Assembly: GCA_002291875.1 (NCBI GenBank) | Contig: DBAV01000181.1 | Location: forward strand, 1 to 37,209 | From: Hyphomonadaceae bacterium UBA1001 | Lineage (GTDB): Bacteria > Pseudomonadota > Alphaproteobacteria > Caulobacterales > Aquidulcibacteraceae | DNA length: 37,209 nt | Direction of reading: 5' to 3' | Shown: positions 25,506 to 33,151 of the stretch, in pieces | How the letters are laid out: each line of letters starts with the position of its first letter | Numbering within the stretch: the stretch's first letter is position 1 | Notes under the pieces: model-generated | The model's input: the letters and a program-made list of their open reading frames with translations, nothing else | Told to the model about the DNA's origin: nothing | Databases searched by the model: none | Made by a program: the position numbers and the translations under genes

Positions 25506-26282
25506 ATGAGAACAGCCATCCTTGCCCTCCATGGGCTGAACGGGACCGGCGCGGTCTGGGACCGCATCGCCCCCGCTTTGGCTGCCGACGGCCGGGTGGT
25601 CGACGCGCCGACCCTGTTTCCGGACCTGCGCACCACCGGTCCGCCGCCGACCGAAATCCTGCGGCTTGGGCTTGGCGACTATGTCCGTCAGGCCGGCATC
25701 TGGGCGGACGCGCTGACCGAACGGACCGGCCGGCGCCCGATCGTGATGGGCCATTCGATGGGCGGGCTGATTGCCCAGAAGCTGGCCAGCCAGGGCAAGA
25801 CCTCCGGCATCGTGCTGGTCACCCCGGCCGCGCCCGCCGATTGCGCGGCGCTGTCGCTGGCCCCGCTCTACACCTTCTGGAACCTGGTGGCCGAAGCCAG
25901 CGAACTGCGCGCGTTCAAGGTGTGGGAACGCGGTTTTCGGTGGGGCGTGCTGAACTGCGTGCCCCCTGAACGCCATGACGCGATTGTCGCGGCGGCCGTG
26001 CACGACAGCGGGCGGGTCTGCGCCCAGCTGGCCAATCACCGCGCCGACCCCGACGGGACGGCGCGGATCGAGACGGCATCGGTCACGGTGCCTGTGCTGA
26101 CCCTGTGCGGTGCGCGCGACCGCTCGACGGTGGCTGCTTCGGTGCGCAGGATCGGGCGCAAATACGCCGCGACGGGCACCTATATCGAGTATCCCGAGGG
26201 CGGCCATTGGCTGGTGGACGAGCCGGCCACGCCGCGAATGCTGGCCGACATCGGCGGCTGGCTCGACCGTCACGGACTTTGA
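25506..26282 (+). CDS. Alpha/beta hydrolase
   Basis: A 258-residue alpha/beta-fold hydrolase. Visible parts are the oxyanion strand AILALHGLNGTGAVWD (about 4-19), the nucleophile elbow GHSMGG (Ser near 82), an acidic residue in LTLCGARDRST and the catalytic His in EGGHWLVDEP close to the C-terminus. All triad members appear present. No signal peptide is seen, so it is probably cytoplasmic. Substrate unknown. It is followed after 6 bp by a second alpha/beta hydrolase of similar layout, so the two are probably co-transcribed. Confidence 0.88.
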   Translation: MRTAILALHGLNGTGAVWDRIAPALAADGRVVDAPTLFPDLRTTGPPPTEILRLGLGDYVRQAGIWADALTERTGRRPIVMGHSMGGLIAQKLASQGKTSGIVLVTPAAPADCAALSLAPLYTFWNLVAEASELRAFKVWERGFRWGVLNCVPPERHDAIVAAAVHDSGRVCAQLANHRADPDGTARIETASVTVPVLTLCGARDRSTVAASVRRIGRKYAATGTYIEYPEGGHWLVDEPATPRMLADIGGWLDRHGL

Positions 26283-26288
26283 CCATCG

Positions 26289-27101
26289 ATGCCGCATCGC
26301 CGAACCCTGGTCTGTGTGCATGGTGCCTTTTGTGGCGGCTGGGCCTGGGATGGACTTCGTCCGGCGCTGGAAGCGGCCGGCTATGCGGTCCGTACGCCCA
26401 ATCTGCCATGTCATGAGCCTGGCGCCGACCTTGCGGCGCTGGCCGATGTGGGGCTGCGCGCCTATTCCGAGGCCATGGTGCGGTATCTGGCGGCGTTCTC
26501 GCGGCCTGTGGTGCTGGTCGGCCACTCGCTGGGCGGCCTCGTGGCGCAGGTGGCCGCCAGCCGGATCCGGGTCGAGGGCCTGGTGCTGCTGGCGCCCAGC
26601 GCGCCGTGGGGCGTGCTGCCCACCACGATGGACGAGGCCGCAGCCCAGATGGGCCTCGCCGCCTTGGGCGATTACTGGCGGCGGCCCGTCGAACCCGATT
26701 ATCCGGTGGCTCGCCGCCACACCCTCGACCGCCTCCCGCGGGCACAGGCGCGCGGCCTGCATGCCCGCTTCGTGCCAGAGTCCGGGCGCGCGCTGATGGA
26801 GGCGATCCATTGGTGGCTCGACCCGTCGATGGCCTCGGCGGCGCCCGCCGACCGCATCGCGGCACCCGTGCTGGCGATGGCAGGCGCGCTGGACCGGGTG
26901 AATCCACCGTCCACCGTGCGGCGCATTGCGGGCCGGTTCGCCGAGGGTCAGGCGCAGACCGTGGTGATCGAGCCGATGAGCCACTGGATGATGTCCGGGC
27001 CGGGTGTCGAGGCGGTCACGCAGACCCTGCTCGACTGGCTCGCGACGCGCGGACTGGGCCCCCAGGCGGGCGCTGTGGACGGGCGGCAGCCCGCCGCTTG
27101 A
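26289..27101 (+). CDS. Alpha/beta hydrolase
   Basis: A 270-residue alpha/beta-fold hydrolase with TLVCVHGAFCGGWAWD at the oxyanion loop, elbow GHSLGG (Ser near 80), an acid residue in MAGALDRVNPP and a His in MSHWMMSGP. It resembles the preceding gene in order of motifs (HG, GHSxGG, GA.DR, HW), consistent with an old tandem duplication. No export signal is visible; the substrate is unknown. Its stop codon overlaps the -35 element of the tRNA-Ala promoter. Confidence 0.87.
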   Translation: MPHRRTLVCVHGAFCGGWAWDGLRPALEAAGYAVRTPNLPCHEPGADLAALADVGLRAYSEAMVRYLAAFSRPVVLVGHSLGGLVAQVAASRIRVEGLVLLAPSAPWGVLPTTMDEAAAQMGLAALGDYWRRPVEPDYPVARRHTLDRLPRAQARGLHARFVPESGRALMEAIHWWLDPSMASAAPADRIAAPVLAMAGALDRVNPPSTVRRIAGRFAEGQAQTVVIEPMSHWMMSGPGVEAVTQTLLDWLATRGLGPQAGAVDGRQPAA

Positions 27102-27126
27102 TCGCCGTCAGGCAAGGGTCTATAAG
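27098..27126 (+). promoter_or_regulatory. Sigma-70-type promoter of tRNA-Ala
   Basis: TTGATC (27098-27103) and TATAAG (27121-27126) are spaced by 17 bp. Transcription would start near 27133, about 20 bp before the mature tRNA. The -35 element overlaps the stop codon of the upstream hydrolase. Confidence 0.65.
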
Positions 27127-27152
27127 CGCGCCTCTTTCGCGACATGTCGCTG

Positions 27153-27228
27153 GGGGCCGTAGCTCAGTTGGGAGAGCGCGTGAATGGCATTCACGAGGTC
27201 AGCGGTTCGATCCCGCTCGGCTCCACCA
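27153..27228 (+). tRNA. tRNA-Ala (anticodon GGC)
   Basis: A 76-base cloverleaf. The acceptor arm GGGGCCG (27153-27159) pairs with CGGCTCC (27218-27224). The D arm starts AGCTCAGTTGGGAGAGC, the anticodon stem CGTGA/TCACG encloses the loop ATGGCAT with anticodon GGC, and the T arm contains GGTTCGATCC. The discriminator A and the CCA end are encoded (27225-27228). GGC reads the alanine codons GCC and GCU. Confidence 0.97.
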
Positions 27229-27656
27229 CCCTCACCGGTTCTTCGTTCGTGACCAGATGACCGTCACGCCGGGCCCGCGCGGCGGGAACCGGGTGCAAGT
27301 GATCCGCGAACCTCGATACCTAGTCGCTCGGCCGTTTTCCCAACGCAGGGGATGGGCCCCGGATACCCTTCGCTGCGCTCAGCCGTTCCAGGGTGACGCT
27401 CCCTCTTTTCAAATATGAAACGGCCGTCACCCCGGTCCCGCGCAGCGGGAGCCGGCCCATCCCCGAGGCTTTTGTGAGTGGCCTTCCAGCGCCCCCAAGC
27501 TGATGCCGGTGCTGATGGTTGCCACACGTGTGGCGACCTGCACCGCCATGCCCGAGGACTGCAGTTTCTGTTAACACGACTATTTTTTATTTGCAAGTGG
27601 ACGCCAGGCCGCCTAACCCAGCTCGCTGTCGAACAGGAACACGAGGGGGTGGCGTG
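27229..27656. other. Gene-free gap holding a repeat cluster and an AT-rich segment
   Basis: This 428-bp stretch between tRNA-Ala and the DUF2786 gene has no credible coding frame. Its first two thirds hold palindromic repeats (27261-27464). After them comes CACACGTGTG (27524-27533), a perfect 10-bp palindrome, and then an AT-rich run with TTAACACGACTATTTTTTAT (27571-27590) that could hold the promoter of the following gene, although I cannot align a good -35/-10 pair. Confidence 0.6.
27261..27464. repeat. REP-like palindromic repeat cluster
   Basis: Two copies of a 32-bp hairpin-forming unit lie in direct orientation at 27261-27292 and 27424-27455, matching at 28 of 32 positions, each able to fold as CCGG-CCCGC/GCGGG-CCGG with a small bulge. 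An 11-bp perfect inverted repeat (27348-27358 and 27454-27464, GGGGATGGGCC and its complement) brackets the second half. The composite looks like the dispersed intergenic BIME/REP elements of other proteobacteria. No transposase is nearby. Confidence 0.6.
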
Positions 27657-28382
27657 ATGGCGCAGATTCCGGACGAACTTGCAGGCAAGCTGCACGCCCT
27701 GCGTGAACGGACCCGTGATCGCGGATGCACCGAGGCCGAGGCTCTCGCGGCCGCCTCGATCCTTCAGGAACTGCTTGACAAGCATGGCTTTTCGCTGGCG
27801 GATCTGGACGCGATGCGCCGCCCCGGCGGGCGGCCCGAAATGGTGTATGGCGGCGTGCGCACGCCGTTTCGCCCCGTCAATCACACCGCCGAGATGGTCA
27901 TGGCGGTGGCGCGGTTCTTCGATGTCATCTGGGTCAACCAGACCACCGTGAATAAACACAAACTGTGGGCGTATGGAGAGCCGGTCTATTTCGGCCTTCC
28001 CACAGATGTAGAGGCCGCGGTTGCCCTCAATGTCGTGATCCAGCGCGCAATGCGCGACAGCTGGGACGTCTTCCGCAAGGCCCGCACCTTCCCCAACCTC
28101 TATCGCCAGACCCTGGCTGCCAAGTGGTTCCAGTGGGGCATGAGCAGTCGCATCATGGAGCGTCTGGACGCGATGCGCGAGCACTTCGTCAAGGTGCGCA
28201 ATTCCCGCGCCCTCGTGGTGCTGAAGTCCGAGATCGTGGCGGCCGCCGCCAAGGACAATGGTGTGGTCGGTGTCCAGCTGGTTTCGGGCGGCAAACTGGA
28301 ATACGACGAGGCCGCCTATGGCGCCGGTACGGCCGCCGGAGAGCTGGTCGAACTTGGCCCCCGCCCGAGACTGGCAGCCTGA
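27657..28382 (+). CDS. DUF2786 domain protein
   Basis: A 241-residue protein whose first 45 residues (LAGKLHALRERTRDRGCTEA, then LQELLDKHGFSLADLDAM) match the DUF2786 pattern of a short helical domain. The following block (EMVMAVARFFDVIWV, YGEPVYFGLPTDVEAAVALN and LAAKWFQWGMSSRI) matches the domain that usually accompanies it. DUF2786 proteins are common in phages and mobile elements as well as chromosomes; their function is not established. The start at 27657 has a strong GAGGGGG site 7 bases upstream. It stands alone behind tRNA-Ala and a repeat cluster and converges on a SpoU methyltransferase 20 bp away. Confidence 0.8.
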   Translation: MAQIPDELAGKLHALRERTRDRGCTEAEALAAASILQELLDKHGFSLADLDAMRRPGGRPEMVYGGVRTPFRPVNHTAEMVMAVARFFDVIWVNQTTVNKHKLWAYGEPVYFGLPTDVEAAVALNVVIQRAMRDSWDVFRKARTFPNLYRQTLAAKWFQWGMSSRIMERLDAMREHFVKVRNSRALVVLKSEIVAAAAKDNGVVGVQLVSGGKLEYDEAAYGAGTAAGELVELGPRPRLAA

Positions 28383-28402
28383 GCCCCTTGGCCTTTGGCG
28401 GG

Positions 28403-28948
28403 TCAGTTCGGATCCCGGCTGACGACCACCCGCCGCCGGGTCGGGTTCGCGCGCGGCGCAACCCATTCGCCCGGCGGTCCGCCCGGCATCAGCGGCCGCG
28501 GGCGCCATGCATGCATCGACACCACGCGGTCGTACATCACCAGCGCACCCGCCACCGAAACATTGAGACAAAAGCGCGTGGGGATGCGCACGATGTGATG
28601 GCACCGCGCCTGCAGCGGCTCTGACAGCGACCCCCGCTCACGCCCGAACACATAGGCGGCGGCATGGGGATGCTGGAATTCCGGCAGGTCGACCGCATCG
28701 TCGGTCAACTCCACCCCGACCAACTGGCACCCCCTGGGCAGACGCAGGTCCGCCAGCGTGTCGAAGGCGTGGAAGGGCACGTTCTCGGCCGCGCGCGAGG
28801 TGTCGGTCTCGTTCCAGCCGCGCAGGCGCCAGTCGATGTCCACCGTGAACAGGAAGGATGCGCCGAACGCATGGGCCGTGCGCATCGGCGCACCAAGGTT
28901 GTGCGCCTTGGAAATCCCCTCTGCCCCGATGCCGAAATAGCCCTTCAT
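28403..28948 (-). CDS. SpoU/TrmH-family RNA methyltransferase
   Basis: A 181-residue SPOUT-class RNA 2'-O-methyltransferase. The trefoil-knot motifs are visible: the N-terminal NLGAPMRTAHAFGASFLFTV, then AAAYVFGRERGSLSEPLQ, then IPTRFCLNVSVAGALVMYDR, which forms the SAM-binding knot. It consists mainly of the catalytic domain with a short basic tail (TRRRVVVSRD), so it resembles the small TrmH/TrmL-like group. The RNA target (tRNA or rRNA position) cannot be told from sequence. The start is the ATG complementary to 28946-28948. It is divergent from the quinone oxidoreductase by 90 bp. Confidence 0.9.
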   Translation of the reverse strand: MKGYFGIGAEGISKAHNLGAPMRTAHAFGASFLFTVDIDWRLRGWNETDTSRAAENVPFHAFDTLADLRLPRGCQLVGVELTDDAVDLPEFQHPHAAAYVFGRERGSLSEPLQARCHHIVRIPTRFCLNVSVAGALVMYDRVVSMHAWRPRPLMPGGPPGEWVAPRANPTRRRVVVSRDPN

Positions 28949-29038
28949 GCCGCCACCCTTGCGCCCCCCCGCCGCGTGCGGCTAGGCCCTGCGTCAGCCA
29001 GATGCAGCACCCCGCGAAAGCAGAAAAGGACACGCGCG

Positions 29039-30034
29039 ATGAAGGCCCTGCTCAGCCATGACCCCGGCGGCCCCGACACCCTGCGCCTCGACGACATCGC
29101 GCTGCCCGAGCCTGGCCATGGAGAGGTGCGCCTGGCGGTGAAGGCGATCGGGGTGAACTATCCCGACGTGCTGATCATCGAGGACCGGTATCAGTTCCGG
29201 CCTGGCCGCCCCTTTGCGCCCGGCGGCGAGGTGTCGGGCACGGTCGACGCGGTGGGTGAGGGTGTTCAGGGGCTGCAGATCGGCGACCGGGTGATTGGCT
29301 CGTGCGGCTGGGGCGGCATGCAGGAATTCATCACGCTGGATGCGCGGCGTTGCATCCCCATCCCCGACGCCATGCCGTTCGACGACGCTGCCGCCTTCCT
29401 GATGACCTATGGCACCTCGCACCATGCGTTGAAGGACCGGGGTCATCTGAAGCCCGGCGAGACGCTGCTGGTGCTGGGCGCAGCCGGCGGGGTCGGCATT
29501 GCGGCGGTCGAGCTGGGCAAGGCGATGGGCGCGCGCGTGGTCGCTGCGGCCTCGACGCCCGAAAAGGTCGAGGTGGCCCGTCGCGCGGGTGCCGACGAGG
29601 GCGTTGTCTATCCCGCCGGACCGCTGGACCGCGATGCCCAGAAGGCCCTGTCCGAGGCCTTCAAGACGGCCTGTGGCGGCGAAGGGGCGAACGTGGTGTA
29701 TGACGCGGTCGGCGGCGACTATGCCGAACCGGCGCTTCGGGCGACCGCCTGGGAGGGGCGATATCTGGTGATCGGTTTTCCGGCTGGCATCCCGAAAATC
29801 CCGCTGAACCTGACCCTGCTGAAGGGGTGCGATGTGGTCGGGGTGTTCTGGGGCGCCTTCACCGCGCGCGAGCCCGCCCGAAACGCCGCCAACATCGCCG
29901 AGCTGATGGCCCTCTATGCGGCCGGAAAGATCAGGCCCCTGATCTCGAAACGCTACGCCCTGGCCGAAGCCGGCCAGGCGATCGCCGACCTCGCCGCAAG
30001 GCGCGCGACGGGCAAGCTGGTGGTCGTTGTCTAA
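29039..30034 (+). CDS. NADPH:quinone oxidoreductase family protein
   Basis: Zinc-free medium-chain dehydrogenase/reductase of 331 residues, of the quinone oxidoreductase (QOR/zeta-crystallin) type. It has a GroES-like N-terminal domain (VKAIGVNYPDVLIIEDRYQF, then FAPGGEVSGTVDAVGEGV) and a Rossmann domain with LVLGAAGGVGIAAVELGKAMG (about 143-163) for NADPH. VVYDAVGGDYAEPALRA and GRYLVIGFPAGIPKIPLN follow. The zinc ligands of alcohol dehydrogenases are absent. It probably reduces quinones or enones in the cytoplasm. A hairpin terminator follows before the flavin monooxygenase. Confidence 0.9.
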   Translation: MKALLSHDPGGPDTLRLDDIALPEPGHGEVRLAVKAIGVNYPDVLIIEDRYQFRPGRPFAPGGEVSGTVDAVGEGVQGLQIGDRVIGSCGWGGMQEFITLDARRCIPIPDAMPFDDAAAFLMTYGTSHHALKDRGHLKPGETLLVLGAAGGVGIAAVELGKAMGARVVAAASTPEKVEVARRAGADEGVVYPAGPLDRDAQKALSEAFKTACGGEGANVVYDAVGGDYAEPALRATAWEGRYLVIGFPAGIPKIPLNLTLLKGCDVVGVFWGAFTAREPARNAANIAELMALYAAGKIRPLISKRYALAEAGQAIADLAARRATGKLVVVV

Positions 30035-30041
30035 AACGGAG

Positions 30042-30065
30042 CGCCGGACACCCGTCCGGCGATTT
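30042..30065 (+). terminator. Rho-independent terminator after the quinone oxidoreductase
   Basis: An 8-bp perfect stem (30042-30049 with 30054-30061) around the loop ACCC, followed by ATTTCC. A second 7-bp hairpin (30076-30082 with 30087-30093) lies a few bases on. Together they should separate the oxidoreductase from the flavin monooxygenase. Confidence 0.6.
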
Positions 30066-30197
30066 CCCCGTCCGTGCCGGTCCGGAGACCGGCGGTCCGG
30101 GGCCTGACCCGGCGACATGGCTTGTCCGGCTCCGGCTGCGTGTTACGCTTTCTTCCAAAGCGGACGGGGCCTTGACCCTGCGCAGGAGGGAAACGCC

Positions 30198-31688
30198 ATG
30201 GTCGAGCGGGTGCGTGCGGTCATCCTGGGGGCGGGGTTCGGCGGCATCACGGTCGGCCACCATCTGCGGCAGGCCGGAATCGAGGATTTCGTCATCCTGG
30301 AGGAAGCCGATGCCGTTGGCGGCACCTGGCGTGACAACACCTATCCGGGCTGTGCCTGCGACGTGCCCGTCGCCCTTTACCAGCTGTCGTTTGCGCCCAG
30401 CCTGCACTGGAGCCACCTGTTTCCCCGCTGGAACGAGCTGCGCGCCTATATCGAGCAGGTGGTCGACATGTGCGGCCTGCGCGGACATCTGAGGCTGGGC
30501 GACGGCGGGCGCTCGGCGGTCTGGGATGGCACCCGCGCAAGCTGGACGGTGCGCACCGCCGCGGGCCGGGTGTACGAAGCGGACATCTTCGTGCCTGCGC
30601 TGGGCCAGCTGAACCGTCCACAGCTGCCTGACATTGCCGGGCGCGAAAGCTTTGCGGGGCCCGCATTCCATTCCGCCCGGTGGGACCATTCGGTGGACCT
30701 GGGCGGGCGGCGCGTCGGGGTCATCGGCTCGGCCGCCAGCGCGGTGCAGCTGATCCCGGAAGTGGCCAGGGTGGCGGGGCATCTGACCGTGTTCCAGCGC
30801 TCGCCGAACTGGCTGCTGCCGCGCAATGACCGGGCCATCACCGACCTGGAAAAGCAGATCATGCTGACGGCACTGGATGTGGCGATGATGGGCCGCGAGC
30901 TGATCTACTGGAATGCGGAAAAGGTGTTCTGGCAGGCCTTCCAGTACACCGAGCTGGGCCGGTCCTACCTGACCGAACAGTCGCGCATGCATCTCGAGGC
31001 GCAGATTGCCGATCCCGAACTGCGGGCAAGGCTGACCCCGGACTATCCGATCGGTACCCGGCGGGTGCTGTTCTGCGACGACTATTACCCCGCCCTCCAG
31101 CAGCCGAATGTGACGCTGGAGACGGCGTCCATCGCCCACATCGATCCGGGCGGGGTGACGATGGCGGACGGCACGCGCCACGACCTCGATGTCCTGGTGT
31201 TCGCCACCGGATTTGAAACCACCGGCTGGAAGTGGTCGTGCGATGTCGTCGGCGAGGGCGGGCGCACACTGGCGCAGGCATGGGCCTCGGACGGTCCCGA
31301 GGCGTATCTGGGCATCACGGCCGCAGGATTTCCCAACCTGTTCATGACCTATGGACCCAATACCAATCTGGGTCACAACTCGATCACCTTCATGATCGAA
31401 CGCCAGGCCGAGTACATCGCCAGGTGCGTCACCGGCATGGCGGAGCGGGGTGTGGCCGCGATGACGCCATCGGTAGCAGCACAGGCGCGGTTCAATGCCG
31501 CCCTGCAGCAACGCCTTGCCGGAACCGCATGGGCCGACCCGGCCGCCGGCAGCTGGTACAAGACCGCCTCGGGCCGCATCACCCAGAATTGGGGCGACAC
31601 TTGCGAGGCCTATCGCGCGGCAGTCGCCGAAGTGGCTTGGGAAGGCTTCGAAATGGTGGCAGCGCAGGTCTCGGCCAACGCAATGTGA
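30198..31688 (+). CDS. Flavin monooxygenase, Baeyer-Villiger type
   Basis: NAD(P)H- and FAD-dependent monooxygenase of 496 residues. FAD loop GAGFGG (near residue 10), GGTWRDNTYPGCACDVP, the Baeyer-Villiger fingerprint FAGPAFHSARWDH (FxGxxxHxxxW, with Asp where many have Pro) and DVLVFATGFETTGWKW are seen. The NADP loop is GSAASAVQ, with Ala replacing the second Gly of GxGxSG. Such enzymes insert oxygen into ketones or oxidise heteroatoms; the substrate is not predictable here. The start at 30198 is set by AGGAGGG (30184-30190) at 7-base spacing. It is transcribed in the same direction as the quinone oxidoreductase but separated by two hairpins. Confidence 0.93.
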   Translation: MVERVRAVILGAGFGGITVGHHLRQAGIEDFVILEEADAVGGTWRDNTYPGCACDVPVALYQLSFAPSLHWSHLFPRWNELRAYIEQVVDMCGLRGHLRLGDGGRSAVWDGTRASWTVRTAAGRVYEADIFVPALGQLNRPQLPDIAGRESFAGPAFHSARWDHSVDLGGRRVGVIGSAASAVQLIPEVARVAGHLTVFQRSPNWLLPRNDRAITDLEKQIMLTALDVAMMGRELIYWNAEKVFWQAFQYTELGRSYLTEQSRMHLEAQIADPELRARLTPDYPIGTRRVLFCDDYYPALQQPNVTLETASIAHIDPGGVTMADGTRHDLDVLVFATGFETTGWKWSCDVVGEGGRTLAQAWASDGPEAYLGITAAGFPNLFMTYGPNTNLGHNSITFMIERQAEYIARCVTGMAERGVAAMTPSVAAQARFNAALQQRLAGTAWADPAAGSWYKTASGRITQNWGDTCEAYRAAVAEVAWEGFEMVAAQVSANAM

Positions 31689-31749
31689 CGCGGGCCCTCA
31701 GCCTTCCGCGCATGATGCCAATCGCCCCTGCGCGTGATAGGCTTCCAGC

Positions 31750-32334
31750 ATGGTCAATCTGAACCCCGCACCCGAATTGCTCGAATTCGACGCCTTCCTG
31801 GCCCTCTACGGCGAACGCGAGGGGCGGTTTGAACTGCACGATGGCGAAGCATTTGCCATGGCGGGGGGGAGCGAGAAGCACAGCCTCATCACGATCAATG
31901 TTGCGGTGGCCCTTCGGTCCAAAGCGCGGCCGAGAGGCTGCCAGACCCACGGCCCCGACCTCTATGTGCGGCCCGAGGACGACAACCGACAGGCGATGTC
32001 GCCGGATGTGATGGTTCGGTGCGGGCCGCCACTCACCACCCGCTATGCGCCCGATCCGCTGATCGTGGTCGAAGTGCTTTCCCCCTCGACCGAGGCTTTC
32101 GACCGCGGCAACAAGCTCGAGCGCTACAAGACGTTCCAAAGCCTTCAGCACATTGTTCTGGTCTACACCGACGAATACCGCGTGGAGGTCTACAATCGTG
32201 CCACCGGCCCCGATCCGGAGACGCCTTGGGTTCGGGTGACCGCGCGCGCCGTGGAAGAATCGTTCCATCTGTCCGCGCTCGATGCGCAAATCCCCCTTGC
32301 CGAGGTCTACGACCAGGTGGTTCTGTCGGCCTGA
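31750..32334 (+). CDS. Uma2 family protein (PD-(D/E)XK nuclease fold)
   Basis: A 194-residue Uma2/DUF820 protein. The core of the PD-(D/E)XK fold is visible: Glu in GRFELHDGEAFAMAGGSEKH, SPDVMVRC with the metal-binding Asp, and LIVVEVLSPSTEAFDRGNKLERY with Glu and a basic residue further on. This family is abundant in cyanobacteria and sporadic elsewhere, and its biological role is not established; nuclease activity is inferred from fold only. It has no partner antitoxin or transposase next to it. A hairpin follows its stop. Confidence 0.87.
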   Translation: MVNLNPAPELLEFDAFLALYGEREGRFELHDGEAFAMAGGSEKHSLITINVAVALRSKARPRGCQTHGPDLYVRPEDDNRQAMSPDVMVRCGPPLTTRYAPDPLIVVEVLSPSTEAFDRGNKLERYKTFQSLQHIVLVYTDEYRVEVYNRATGPDPETPWVRVTARAVEESFHLSALDAQIPLAEVYDQVVLSA

Positions 32335-32360
32335 CAGGCCGGCTTTTGGGCGTGCCGGCC
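32327..32360 (+). terminator. Terminator between the Uma2 gene and a small membrane protein
   Basis: CGGCCT-GAC-AGGCCG (32327-32341) is followed by GCTTTT. An overlapping alternative stem GGCCGGC/GCCGGCC (32337-32343 with 32354-32360) could serve the opposite strand. The region lies between two convergent genes. Confidence 0.55.
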
Positions 32361-32362
32361 GT

Positions 32363-32599
32363 TTAGCGCGGGCCGTCCTGGTCGACATCGTCATGGCCGT
32401 GCCGCGACGAATGGAACACCAGCATCATCAGACCGCCCGCCACGGCCAGTGACAGAATGGACCCCAGGGCCAGGGCCGCCCAGCCATGCGGCGACATCTC
32501 GACGCCGGCCAGCCCGGTCCACGCAGTGAATGCGGCATAGGCAGCAAAGCCAAGCCCGGCGACGGCGGCGAGAACCAGCAGGAGGTTGGCGCGGGACAT
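32363..32599 (-). CDS. Small two-helix membrane protein
   Basis: A 78-residue protein with two predicted membrane helices, at about 4-26 (ANLLLVLAAVAGLGFAAYAAF) and 40-63 (AALALGSILSLAVAGGLMMLV). They are joined by a short loop and end in a His/Asp-rich soluble tail (HSSRHGHDDVDQDGPR). A GGAGG site sits 5 bases before the ATG, supporting translation. I do not recognise a characterised family. The neighbours (Uma2, MarR) give no clear functional hint. Confidence 0.75.
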   Translation of the reverse strand: MSRANLLLVLAAVAGLGFAAYAAFTAWTGLAGVEMSPHGWAALALGSILSLAVAGGLMMLVFHSSRHGHDDVDQDGPR

Positions 32600-32776
32600 G
32601 AAACCTCCATGCGCCCGTAAAGGATTTGCCACAACAACGCCTGACCGCGGCATATGATCCAGACTCGAAAATCGCCCCAATGGTGAAAAATGTCTGAAGC
32701 GTTCACGATACGGACTCTTGTGCGAACGTCCGAATTGCCGTTGCACAATTGAATCGTCCATTTGGAGCGGTTGCTG

Positions 32777-33145
32777 ATGGGCATCCAATTCGATCGTCGC
32801 CGCGCCCTCGACCTCTGGCGCGGAGTCACTGTCGCCTCGGTGCGGGGCGAGCAACCCGATCTGACCTCGCGGCAGGTGGCCATCCTGCTGACGGTGTACC
32901 TCGACGCCGGTCCGCATACGGTCAAGGGTCTCGCCGCCCAGATGGGGATCGGCAAGCCGGCCGTGACGCGTGCGCTGGATACGCTGTCCGCGCATGGGCT
33001 GATCCGCCGCGGCCGTGACCCGCGTGATGCGCGCAACGTCAATGTCCAGCGCACCGTCAAGGGCTCGGTCTGGCTGGCCGAATTCGGCGACGCCATCCTG
33101 GGCCGCGCGCAGGACCTTGTGCCCGGCCAGGCGGCGCGCCACTAG
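32777..33145 (+). CDS. MarR family transcriptional regulator
   Basis: A 122-residue winged-helix regulator. The DNA-binding core LTSRQVAILLTVYL, VKGLAAQMGIGKPAVTRALDTL and HGLIRRGRDPRDARNVNVQ is the standard MarR layout with the wing. It is slightly short because the dimerising helices are trimmed. The ATG at 32777 follows TTTGGAG; a TTG at 32762 is an alternative. It is followed after 6 bp by the NlpC/P60 peptidase gene and is probably co-transcribed with it. The ligand is unknown. Confidence 0.9.
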   Translation: MGIQFDRRRALDLWRGVTVASVRGEQPDLTSRQVAILLTVYLDAGPHTVKGLAAQMGIGKPAVTRALDTLSAHGLIRRGRDPRDARNVNVQRTVKGSVWLAEFGDAILGRAQDLVPGQAARH

Positions 33146-33151
33146 GCGCGC

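Noticed and set aside
27261..27464. CRISPR array
   Set aside because: Only two imperfect hairpin units are present, 163 bp apart, without regular spacers or cas genes.
27153..28382. Genomic island or prophage integrated at tRNA-Ala
   Set aside because: No integrase, no repeated tRNA 3' end, and no phage structural genes follow; the next genes are ordinary chromosomal enzymes.
31750..32334. Uma2 gene as part of a toxin-antitoxin or transposon unit
   Set aside because: There is no small co-directional partner, no terminal inverted repeats and no transposase next to it.
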